Source: Gemmiger formicilis
GTDB taxonomy: Bacteria > Bacillota > Clostridia > Oscillospirales > Ruminococcaceae
NCBI RefSeq assembly: GCF_024462815.1
Contig: NZ_JANGCG010000009.1
Location: 1 to 64,000, forward strand
Direction of reading: 5' to 3'
Length of the DNA: 64,000 bases
Under the pieces are notes generated by a model. That model was not told where the DNA came from, searched no databases, and worked only from the letters and a program-made list of their open reading frames with translations. The position numbers were made by a program, and so were the translations under genes. Of this stretch, positions 57,410 to 64,000 are shown in pieces. How positions within the stretch are numbered: the stretch's first letter is position 1; every line of letters begins with the position of its first letter.

Positions 57410-58636
57410 ATGGCAAACTTTAACTCCATTCCCGGCGGCATCTGTGCGCCGAAGGGATTTTCGGCGGCGGGCGTGCATTGCGGCATCCGCCATAACCATT
57501 CCAAGCTGGATTTAGCGCTGATTAAGGCGGACGTCCGCTGTGCGGGCGCGGGCTGCTACACCACCAACAAGGTCTACGGCGCACCCATCACGGTGGACCG
57601 TGAGCATCTGCAGGACGGCTATGCACAGGCCATCGTTGTGAACAGCGGCAACGCCAACACCTGCGCCCCCAACGGCGTGCAGCTGGCCAAGGATACCTGC
57701 GAGATTGTGGCCAAGGAGCTGGGCATTTCCGCCGCGGATGTGCTGCCCTCCTCCACCGGCGTTATCGGGCAGGCCATGAGCATTGAGCCGTTCGCCAAGG
57801 GCATCCCGGAGGCTGCCGCCAAGCTGGCCGCCACCGAGGCCGGCAGCCATGATGCGGCTACCGCCATTATGACCACCGACACCCACCCGAAGGAGATTGC
57901 GCTGGAGTTCACCGTGGCTGGCAAGCCGGTGCGCATCGGCGCGATTGCCAAGGGCTCGGGCATGATTCACCCCAATATGGCCACGATGCTGCTCTTTATG
58001 ACCACCGATGCCAAGGTGGCCCCTGCCGTGCTGCAGAAGGCGCTGTCCACCGTTGTGCCCGCAACCTTCAACCAGATTTCGGTCGATGGCGACACCTCCA
58101 CCAATGACACTGTGCTGCTGCTGGCCTCCGGCCTGTCCGGTGCGGAAATCGCCGAGGGCACGCCCGACTATGACACCTTTGTGGCCGCGCTGACCGAGGT
58201 CGCCGAGCACCTGAGCCGTGAGCTGGCCGGTGACGGCGAGGGTGCCACCAAGCTGCTGGAATGCACCGTGACAGGCGCGCCTGATCTGGCGACCGCCCGC
58301 GCTGTGTCCAAGAGTGTGATTCACTCCACCCTGTTCAAGGCCGCCATGTTCGGCGCGGACGCCAACTGGGGCCGCGTGCTCTGCGCCATCGGCTACACGC
58401 CCGGCGATTTTGACATCAGCAAGACCAGCGTGCGCCTCAAGAGCAAGGCGGGCGAGGTCTTTGTCTGCGAGAACGCCGCCTACCACCCCTACAGCGAGGA
58501 CGAGGCCGCTGTGGTGCTGAAGGAGGACGAGATTGATATTCTGGTCGACCTTGGCAGCGGAGACTACACCGCCAAGGCATGGGGCTGCGATTTGACCTAT
58601 GACTATGTGAAGATTAACGGGGACTACAGAACCTGA
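57410..58636 (+). CDS. argJ: Bifunctional glutamate N-acetyltransferase / ornithine acetyltransferase
   Basis: 408 residues. Moves acetyl from N-acetylornithine to glutamate, so the pathway recycles acetyl groups and needs no argA or argE. The self-cleavage site is in GSGMIHPNMATML (Ala-Thr, about 188-190, catalytic Thr), and the N-terminal block GGICAPKGFSAAGVHCGIR matches ArgJ. Whether it can also use acetyl-CoA is not visible. AGAGGGG lies before the ATG. A repeat element follows. Confidence 0.96.
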   Translation: MANFNSIPGGICAPKGFSAAGVHCGIRHNHSKLDLALIKADVRCAGAGCYTTNKVYGAPITVDREHLQDGYAQAIVVNSGNANTCAPNGVQLAKDTCEIVAKELGISAADVLPSSTGVIGQAMSIEPFAKGIPEAAAKLAATEAGSHDAATAIMTTDTHPKEIALEFTVAGKPVRIGAIAKGSGMIHPNMATMLLFMTTDAKVAPAVLQKALSTVVPATFNQISVDGDTSTNDTVLLLASGLSGAEIAEGTPDYDTFVAALTEVAEHLSRELAGDGEGATKLLECTVTGAPDLATARAVSKSVIHSTLFKAAMFGADANWGRVLCAIGYTPGDFDISKTSVRLKSKAGEVFVCENAAYHPYSEDEAAVVLKEDEIDILVDLGSGDYTAKAWGCDLTYDYVKINGDYRT

Positions 58637-58672
58637 AAAGGTGGCTGCGAGAAGGGAAAAGGAGCGCTGATG

Positions 58673-58863
58673 TAAATAATAAATAAAAAATAAAAAATAA
58701 TAAATGCGGAGCGCCGCCCGCGGCGGCGCGTTTGAAATGATGGCAGACGCCGATTGAGTGCGGGATAGTAAAAAATACATCCCGCTTGCCTGATTTTGTT
58801 TGCGACCACAGGGAGCAAAATCCACCAAATTTATTATTTATTATTTATTATTTTTTATTTGTA
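58673..58863. repeat. MITE-like element, copy 4, in argJ-argB gap
   Basis: Arms 58673-58705 and 58829-58861 are AT-rich inverted repeats. The left core hairpin GCGCCGCCCGCGGCGGCGCG (58711-58730) is identical to that of copy 5; a second, GCGGGATAG...CATCCCGC (58759-58792), lies in the middle; the right core is TTTTGTTTGCGACCACAGGG. About 190 bp. Confidence 0.85.
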
Positions 58864-58893
58864 AAGGCCTCCTGTATGGGGGAGTAACTGCAG

Positions 58894-59748
58894 ATGAAAA
58901 ACGAACAGATGGCCCTGCTGTTCAGCGAGGCTACGCCATATATCCAGAAATACCACGGCAAAACGCTGGTGATTAAATACGGCGGCAATGCCATGGTCAA
59001 CGATGAGTTGAAGCTGGCCGTTATGAACGATCTGGTCACGCTCACCCTGCTGGGGGTGCGCGTTGTGCTGGTGCACGGCGGCGGGCCTGCCATCAATGCC
59101 ATGCTCAAGCGGGTGGGCAAGGAGTCCAAATTTGTCAACGGCCTGCGCTACACCGACGAGGAGACGATGGGCATTGTCCAGCAGGTGCTGGCCGGGCAGG
59201 TCAACAAAGACCTTGTGGCCCTGCTGAAGGGCCGCGGCGTCGGCCTGTGCGGCATGGACGGCCATATGATTATGTGCAAGCGCAAGAGCGATGTGGATTT
59301 GGGCTATGTCGGCGAGATTGAAAAGGTCAACACCACGCTGATTGACCACCTGCTGACCGATAGCTTCATCCCGGTTATTGCCACGGTGGGCATGGATGAC
59401 AACGGCGTGCCCTACAACATCAATGCCGACACCGCCGCCGCCGAGATTGCGATTGCCCTCCATGCGGAAAAGCTCGTCAGTATGACGGATATTGTAGGCT
59501 TGCTCTACAATAAGGACGATGAATCGACGCTGATTCCCGAGGTTGAGGTCTCCGAGATTGAGGGCTACAAGGCCGCGGGCGTCATTGCGGGCGGTATGCT
59601 GCCCAAAATTGAGGGCATGGCCGACGCGATTTACAAGGGCGTACATGAGGCGGTCATCATTGACGGCCGCGTGCCGCACTCGATTCTGCTGGAAATGTTC
59701 AGTGACCGCGGCGCCGGTACGATGTTCTATAGAAGAGGGAACCGGTGA
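58894..59748 (+). CDS. argB: Acetylglutamate kinase
   Basis: 284 residues. Phosphorylates N-acetylglutamate, usually the committed, arginine-sensitive step when argJ is present. Amino acid kinase motifs: VIKYGGNAMVN (about 27-37), VLVHGGGPAINAML (about 62-75), AGQVNKDLV, NINADTAAAEIA and AGGMLPKIEG. The N-terminal helix MKNEQMALLFSEATPYIQKYHG resembles that of the hexameric, arginine-inhibited forms, which suggests feedback control. GGGGGAG precedes the ATG. Flanked on both sides by repeat elements. Confidence 0.96.
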   Translation: MKNEQMALLFSEATPYIQKYHGKTLVIKYGGNAMVNDELKLAVMNDLVTLTLLGVRVVLVHGGGPAINAMLKRVGKESKFVNGLRYTDEETMGIVQQVLAGQVNKDLVALLKGRGVGLCGMDGHMIMCKRKSDVDLGYVGEIEKVNTTLIDHLLTDSFIPVIATVGMDDNGVPYNINADTAAAEIAIALHAEKLVSMTDIVGLLYNKDDESTLIPEVEVSEIEGYKAAGVIAGGMLPKIEGMADAIYKGVHEAVIIDGRVPHSILLEMFSDRGAGTMFYRRGNR

Positions 59749-59753
59749 AAGAG

Positions 59754-59948
59754 AAATAAGAAATAAGAAATAATAAATAATAAATCAGGTGCGCCGCCCG
59801 CGGCGGCGCGTTTGAAATAGCGGCAGACTTGTTTTGAAATGGCGGTGAAAAAGCACTGTGCGGCATCCCGTTCCTGCTTTTTGTTTGCGACCGCAGGGAG
59901 CAAACTCCACCAAATTTATTATTTATTATTTATTCTTTATTATTTATA
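59754..59948. repeat. MITE-like element, copy 5, in argB-argD gap
   Basis: Arms 59754-59785 and 59913-59948. Same left core GCGCCGCCCGCGGCGGCGCG (59791-59810) plus TTTGAAATRRYGGCAGAC as copy 4; right core TTTTTGTTTGCGACCGCAGG then GAGCAAACTCCACCAAAT. The left arm starts 5 bp after the argB stop codon. Confidence 0.86.
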
Positions 59949-59976
59949 AAAAAGGCAAAAAAAGAGGCGGCAGCTT

Positions 59977-61158
59977 ATGAATACTGAAAAGGTTATCACC
60001 CGCGACAATGAAAATATCCTGCATACCTATGGCCGCAGCCAGATTGTGCTGGCAGAGGGCCACGGTATGACGGCCAAGGATGCCGACGGTAAGACGTATC
60101 TGGATTTCACCTCCGGCATCGGCGTCAACTCTCTGGGCTACTGCCACCCCGCGTGGGTCAAGGCCGTGGCGGAGCAGGCGGCCACGCTGCAGCACACCTC
60201 CAACCTGTACTACACCGCCCCGGACGGCAAGCTGGCCAAAAAGCTCTGCCGCCGCACCGGGCTGGACGCGGTTTTCTTCGGCAATTCCGGCGCCGAGGCC
60301 AACGAGGGTGCCATCAAGTGCGCCCGCAAATACAGCGTGGACACCTACGGCGAGAACCGCAACAAGGTCATCACGCTGGTCAACTCCTTCCATGGCCGCA
60401 CGCTGGCAACCCTGACCGCCACCGGGCAGGATGTGTTCCACCATGACTTCGGCCCCTTCCCGGAGCATTTCGACTATGTCCCGGCGGGGGACTTCGCCGC
60501 GCTGGAAAAGGCCGCCGACGAAACCGCCTGCGCCGTTATGATGGAGCTTGTGCAGGGCGAGGGCGGCGTTGTGGCGCTGGACGCCGACTACGTGGCCAAG
60601 GTCGCGGCGCTCTGCAAGAAAAAGGACATTCTGCTGATTGTGGACGAGGTGCAGACCGGCGTGGGCCGCACCGGGCGTTTTCTGGCGTGTGAGCACTTTG
60701 ACCTGCACCCGGACATCGTCACGCTGGCCAAGGGTCTGGGCGGCGGCCTGCCCATCGGCGCGGTGGTTATGAGCAAAAAGGTGGCCGACCATATGGGCCC
60801 CGGCTCCCACGGCTCGACCTTCGGCGGCAACCCGGTCTGCTGTGCCGGTGCGCTGGCCGTGCTGGACACGATGGACGAGGACTTCCTTGCCAACGTCAAC
60901 GAGCGCGCCGTCCAGCTGCGCGCAGGGCTGGTAAAGCTCCCCCACGTGCAGGAGGTCAGCGGTCTGGGCCTGATGGTGGGCATCGCCTTTGACGAGGGCA
61001 TCAAGGCTGCGGATGTCCGCGCTGCCTGCGAGAAGGAGGGCCTGTTGGTGCTGACCGCCAAGACCCGCCTGCGTCTGCTGCCGCCGCTGATTCTGACGCC
61101 CGCCGATGTGGACACGGCGCTGGAAACCCTGCGCAAGGTGCTGGAGAGCTGCGTATGA
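59977..61158 (+). CDS. argD: Acetylornithine aminotransferase
   Basis: 393 residues, class III PLP aminotransferase converting N-acetylglutamate semialdehyde to N-acetylornithine. It has GNSGAEANEGAIKCARKY (about 102-119), NSFHGRTLATLTATGQ, DEVQTGVGRTG and the PLP lysine in TLAKGLGGGLPIGAV (about 250). Start ATG 59977 follows AGAGGCGG. Overlaps argF by 4 bp. Confidence 0.96.
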   Translation: MNTEKVITRDNENILHTYGRSQIVLAEGHGMTAKDADGKTYLDFTSGIGVNSLGYCHPAWVKAVAEQAATLQHTSNLYYTAPDGKLAKKLCRRTGLDAVFFGNSGAEANEGAIKCARKYSVDTYGENRNKVITLVNSFHGRTLATLTATGQDVFHHDFGPFPEHFDYVPAGDFAALEKAADETACAVMMELVQGEGGVVALDADYVAKVAALCKKKDILLIVDEVQTGVGRTGRFLACEHFDLHPDIVTLAKGLGGGLPIGAVVMSKKVADHMGPGSHGSTFGGNPVCCAGALAVLDTMDEDFLANVNERAVQLRAGLVKLPHVQEVSGLGLMVGIAFDEGIKAADVRAACEKEGLLVLTAKTRLRLLPPLILTPADVDTALETLRKVLESCV

Positions 61159-62066
61159 AACATCTGTTGAAGCTGGGCGGTCTGACGCCCGAGGAAATTC
61201 TGCACATTCTGGATGTGGCCGATGACTATAAGCGGCTGCACAAGGACGGCATTGACCCCAAGGATTTGCAGGGCAAGGCGGTGGCGCTGGTCTTTGCCAA
61301 AAACTCCACCCGCACCCGCACCAGCCTGGAGGTGGGCATCTACCAGATGGGCGGCTTGGGCACCTACCTGAGCGCCAACGATCTGCAGACCGCCCGCGGC
61401 GAGCCTGTGCAGGACACGGCCCGCGTGCTGGGGCGCTACTATAACGCGATTGTCTGCCGCACCTACAAGCAGACTACACTGGACGAACTGGCAAAATACA
61501 GCGGTATACCGGTAATTTCTGGTATGACGGACTACGCCCACCCGCTGCAGGTGCTGACCGATCTGATGACCGTGCGCGAGCGCAAGGGTACGCTGGAAGG
61601 CCTGCGGGCCGGGTTCATCGGCGATGGGTACAATATGGCCAACAGCGTGATTGTGGGCTGTCTGGCCGTGGGCATGACGGTGACGGTGGCCTGCCCGCCG
61701 CATTACCGCCCCGCCGCCGATGTGCTGATGCTGGCGCAACGGTACGGCGATAAGTTTACGCTGACCACCGACCCCGATGAGGCGGCCCGCGGCGCGGATG
61801 TGCTCTTCACCGATGTGTGGGTCAGTATGGGCATGGAGCGCGAGGCCGAGCAGCGCCGCCGGGATTTCACCGGCTTTACGCTGGACGCGGCCCGCATGGC
61901 GCTGGCCAAGCCGGACTGTATGGTGCAGCATCCTTTGCCTGCCCACCGCGGCGAGGAAATCGCCCCCGATGTGCTGGAGGCCCACGCCGACGAAATCTTT
62001 GACGAGGCCGAGAACCGCATTTACATCGAAAAAGCCGTGCTGGCCATTTTGCTGGCAGGGAAATAA
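61155..62066 (+). CDS. argF: Ornithine carbamoyltransferase
   Basis: 303 residues. Makes citrulline from ornithine and carbamoyl phosphate. The carbamoyl-phosphate loop KNSTRTRTS (about 52-60), the PVISGMTDYAHPLQVLTDL block (about 121-139, HPxQ), the ornithine site DVWVSMGME and HPLPAHRGEE are all intact. ATGA overlap with argD. Last gene of the operon, ended by a good terminator. Confidence 0.97.
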   Translation: MKHLLKLGGLTPEEILHILDVADDYKRLHKDGIDPKDLQGKAVALVFAKNSTRTRTSLEVGIYQMGGLGTYLSANDLQTARGEPVQDTARVLGRYYNAIVCRTYKQTTLDELAKYSGIPVISGMTDYAHPLQVLTDLMTVRERKGTLEGLRAGFIGDGYNMANSVIVGCLAVGMTVTVACPPHYRPAADVLMLAQRYGDKFTLTTDPDEAARGADVLFTDVWVSMGMEREAEQRRRDFTGFTLDAARMALAKPDCMVQHPLPAHRGEEIAPDVLEAHADEIFDEAENRIYIEKAVLAILLAGK

Positions 62067-62077
62067 TTGCGGCTTGT

Positions 62078-62104
62078 GGCAGGGCACACGCCCTGCCTTT
62101 TTTG
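62078..62104 (+). terminator. Terminator of the arg operon
   Basis: GGCAGGGC (62078-62085), loop ACAC, GCCCTGCC (62090-62097), then seven T. Confidence 0.93.
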
Positions 62105-62120
62105 TGCAGCTTGACGCGTG

Positions 62121-62129
62121 TGGTATACT
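62121..62129 (+). promoter_or_regulatory. Extended -10 promoter before the YitT-type gene
   Basis: TG (62121-62122), one base, TATACT (62124-62129). TTGACG at 62111 is too near to be its -35. Confidence 0.6.
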
Positions 62130-62158
62130 GGTTGTATCACTGCCCTTGAGGTGCACTT

Positions 62159-62800
62159 ATGCAAAAAACAACCCTGCAGCAAAAAATCCGCGGTGCGCTG
62201 CGCCGCTTTACGGCAAAGCGCATAGCCCTTATTTTGCTGGGAACCGCCATTCTTTCCTTCGGCATCCACAATATCCACCAGCGCACCGCCATCACCGAGG
62301 GCGGCATCATCGGGCTGGTGCTGCTCATCAACCACTGGCTCGGCGTTCCGGCATCGGTGGCCTCGCCCCTGCTGGACGCGGCCAGCTATGCGCTGGCGTT
62401 CCGGTTCCTGGGGTGGGATTTCCTGCTCTCGGCCGGGCTGGCCAGCGTCAGTCTGGCGGGCTTCTACCGCCTGTGGGAGTGCCTGCCCCCGATGCTGCCC
62501 GACCTGACGGCGTACCCGCTGGCGGCGGCGCTGCTGGGCGGCGTTTTTGTCGGTGTGGGCGTGGGGCTCATCGTCCGGCAGGGCGGCTCCAGCGGCGGCG
62601 ATGATGCGCTGGCGCTGGTCATCCACAAGCTGACCGGGTGGCGGCTCTCCCGCGCCTATCTTTTCACGGATTTAACGGTGCTTTTTGCCTCGCTGTCCTA
62701 CATTCCGTTCCGGCGCATTGCCTTCTCGCTCGTCACGGTCACGGTGTCCTCACTGCTGATTGACGCGATAAAGGAGTGGAACGGCGGCGGGGGAGGCTGA
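62159..62800 (+). CDS. YitT-family membrane protein
   Basis: 213 residues, about five or six hydrophobic segments. The YitT-type start is recognisable: ILLGTAILSFGIHNIHQRTAITEGGIIGLVLLINHW (in part, about 24-60), followed by the loop VGLIVRQGGSSGGDDALAL (about 140-158), the family hallmark. It lacks the C-terminal DUF2179 domain of longer members. Transport substrate unknown; some relatives affect cysteine or sugar traits. Single gene after the arg terminator. Confidence 0.87.
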   Translation: MQKTTLQQKIRGALRRFTAKRIALILLGTAILSFGIHNIHQRTAITEGGIIGLVLLINHWLGVPASVASPLLDAASYALAFRFLGWDFLLSAGLASVSLAGFYRLWECLPPMLPDLTAYPLAAALLGGVFVGVGVGLIVRQGGSSGGDDALALVIHKLTGWRLSRAYLFTDLTVLFASLSYIPFRRIAFSLVTVTVSSLLIDAIKEWNGGGGG

Positions 62801-62811
62801 CCTGTGCGAGG

Positions 62812-62866
62812 GTGCCTGCGGATAACCGGCGGGCCGATGCGAGCATCGGCCCCTACAGAGCAGTGG
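62812..62866. repeat. GC-rich palindromic repeat
   Basis: CGGGCCGATGC (62831-62841) with GCATCGGCCC (62845-62854), then CTACAGAG; a member of the GGGGC...CCCTA family, 12 bp after the YitT-type gene. Confidence 0.7.
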
Positions 62867-62910
62867 CTTTGGAAAAATGTAAAAACATCTGTGAAAACCG
62901 TGCGCTATGC

Positions 62911-62939
62911 TTGTACTTGGCGGCAATTTGCAGTATAAT
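62911..62939 (+). promoter_or_regulatory. Promoter of the lipoprotein gene
   Basis: TTGTAC (62911-62916), 17 bp, TATAAT (62934-62939). Confidence 0.8.
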
Positions 62940-62981
62940 ACTCTATGTATTGTTGCAACGCACCCAATGGAGGTTTACGAT

Positions 62982-63605
62982 ATGAAGCTATCCCGCAAGC
63001 TCGCGGCGCTGGCCATGGCCGTGCTGCTGGCAGTTTCCCTGACCGCCTGCTCCCCGAAGCAGGTCGCGCAAGATTTGGTTGTCAATCTGGTTCACAAGCT
63101 GGGTCTGGTGGAGGAATCGGACGATGACGAGACCGACACCATCACCAAGGCTGCGCCTGGCGGCAGTGTGGAGTTCCCGGCGGATATGGACACCGAGGCG
63201 GCCCGCGTGGTCAGCTACCCGGAGGACGGCACCCTGTATGTCTCCTTCAACGGCATTGCCAACCGTTCCACCGAGTATTTTGTGGCGGGCGGCGACAGCA
63301 TGACCGTGACCGGCTACGCCACCACCGAGGCCAGCAGTGAACGGTATATGTACTTCAAGATTGCGTTCTGGGAGCTGTCTGACGATAAGACGATGACCAG
63401 CTACGTGCCCGGCTCCACCATTTACTACTATGCCGACGGCAGCGCGTCCCAGTATACCGTGACGGGGCTGACGGCGGGCAAGCAGTACAAAATCACCATC
63501 AGCTACGACAACGGCAACAAATACTACGTTACCGGCGGACTGAAGGTGGAAGGTCTGGGCAGCGCCGAGCTGAACACCTACGGCGACGATACTGCAAACA
63601 GCTGA
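62982..63605 (+). CDS. Putative lipoprotein of unknown function
   Basis: 207 residues from ATG 62982 (TGGAGG upstream). A lipoprotein signal ends in LTAC (cysteine about 23). A short acidic spacer (ESDDDETDT) is followed by a beta-rich domain with repeated Tyr/Thr/Val strands (YVSFNGIANRSTEYFV, YMYFKIAFWEL, YTVTGLTAGKQYKITISYDNG), which looks like a fibronectin-III or Ig-like fold; KQYKITISYDNGNKYYV is the FnIII-like end. It is surface exposed; no enzyme motif. Ended by its own terminator. Confidence 0.75.
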   Translation: MKLSRKLAALAMAVLLAVSLTACSPKQVAQDLVVNLVHKLGLVEESDDDETDTITKAAPGGSVEFPADMDTEAARVVSYPEDGTLYVSFNGIANRSTEYFVAGGDSMTVTGYATTEASSERYMYFKIAFWELSDDKTMTSYVPGSTIYYYADGSASQYTVTGLTAGKQYKITISYDNGNKYYVTGGLKVEGLGSAELNTYGDDTANS

Positions 63606-63620
63606 TAAAAAGGCAAAGAT

Positions 63621-63657
63621 GCCGCCCGCGCCGCAAAATGGCCGGGCGGCTTTTTTG
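63621..63657 (+). terminator. Terminator of the lipoprotein gene
   Basis: GCCGCCCG (63621-63628) with CGGGCGGC (63643-63650), then six T. Confidence 0.9.
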
Positions 63658-63681
63658 GTAACGTAAGGGGAATAGGAAAGT

Positions 63682-64000
63682 ATGGACAAAAAACAGATGC
63701 GCAACACACTGCTGCTGGTCGGCGCGGCCTTTATCTGGGGCACGGCCTTTGTGGCGCAGAGCGTGGGCAGCGGCTACGTGGGGCCGTATACCTTTCTGGC
63801 AAGCCGCAGCTGGCTGGCCTGCGTTTTTCTGCTGGGGCTTATGGCGGTGCTGCGCAAAATGGGCAAAACCAACAGCGCGGCGCAGGGCTTCTGGCAGAAC
63901 AAGCCGGTGCTGATTAAAGGCGGTATCTGCTGCGGTGTGGCGCTGTTTGCGGCGTCCGCGGCGCAGCAGATGGGCATTGGCACCACCAGCACGGCCAAGG
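63682..64000 (+). CDS. EamA/DMT-family transporter, 5' part (cut by window end)
   Basis: The first 106 residues of a 10-helix drug/metabolite exporter. It starts MDKKQMRNTLLLVGAAFIWGTAFVAQ, in two parts: a basic start then the first helix with the WGxxFV pattern of EamA domain 1. SRSWLACVFLLGLM forms the second helix and IKGGICCGVALFAASAAQQMG the third. The reading frame is open to the window edge. AGGAAAG stands before the ATG. The substrate is unknown. Confidence 0.85.
   Translation, partial: MDKKQMRNTLLLVGAAFIWGTAFVAQSVGSGYVGPYTFLASRSWLACVFLLGLMAVLRKMGKTNSAAQGFWQNKPVLIKGGICCGVALFAASAAQQMGIGTTSTAK

Overview
This 64 kb window is a GC-rich, densely coding chromosomal segment from a gut-type member of class Clostridia, most likely Oscillospiraceae/Ruminococcaceae of the Faecalibacterium, Gemmiger or Subdoligranulum kind. 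The evidence is a SCIFF peptide next to its radical-SAM maturase (a hallmark of Clostridia), Na+-pumping decarboxylase subunits, Gram-positive ribosome binding sites, sigma-A promoters that often carry an extended -10 (TGTGSTATAAT), and gene families typical of that group. No phage genes, insertion sequences, CRISPR array or rRNA genes were seen. The genus is inference; no database search was run.

Layout. 0.06-0.6 kb: tRNA-Glu(CTC) with copies of its own 3' end downstream. 0.6-5.6 kb: D-lactate dehydrogenase-like enzyme, then uxuB-uxuA divergent from an AraC regulator. 6-9.7 kb: an Amt-PII fusion behind a leader terminator, and two membrane subunits of a decarboxylase Na+ pump. 9.9-18.6 kb: anti-sigma/ECF sigma pair, RNase Z, a NusG-II protein, an acetyltransferase, SbcCD and a PLP decarboxylase. 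18.7-20.5 kb: SCIFF ranthipeptide and maturase. 20.5-28.8 kb: aminopeptidase P, two COG0523-type GTPases (one fused to a DUF1980-like domain), L,D-transpeptidase, aminotransferase, HAD phosphatase and UppP. 28.9-37.7 kb: a phosphate block: histidine kinase and response regulator, Na/Pi cotransporter, pstSCAB and phoU, with 11-bp periodic Pho-box-like repeats in front of both transport units. 37.9-43 kb: polyprenyl glycosylphosphotransferase, a GGDEF-REC-HD-GYP protein and a GHL10-type lipo/secreted protein. 43.2-49 kb: a five-gene sortase pilus operon. 49.4-53 kb: oleate hydratase, TetR regulator, NUDIX hydrolase and an AT-rich small membrane protein. 53.4-62.1 kb: the arginine operon argGHCJBDF with two promoters and ARG boxes. 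62.1-64 kb: YitT-type membrane protein, lipoprotein and the start of an EamA transporter.

The most striking locus is the pilus operon at 43.2-49.0 kb. Gene order (large adhesin-like protein, signal-peptidase homologue, two-domain major pilin, class B sortase, small LPXTG protein) matches the streptococcal FCT pilus islands (cpa-sipA-fctA-srtC-fctB). The signal-peptidase homologue has lost both catalytic dyad positions (Ser to Thr44, Lys to Gly81), as reported for streptococcal SipA, so it is more likely an assembly factor than a protease.

Second, intergenic space is filled by at least three interspersed repeat families: (1) GC-rich palindromes of the TAGGGGCGGGG...CCCCGCCCCTA type; (2) short CTTCCCCC...GGGGGAAG hairpins; (3) 110-215 bp MITE-like elements with about 33-bp AT-rich terminal inverted repeats and a GC hairpin core. 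Families 2 and 3 sit inside operons, between the stop codon of one gene and the ribosome binding site of the next, most densely in the arginine operon, where they may tune or uncouple expression of neighbouring genes.
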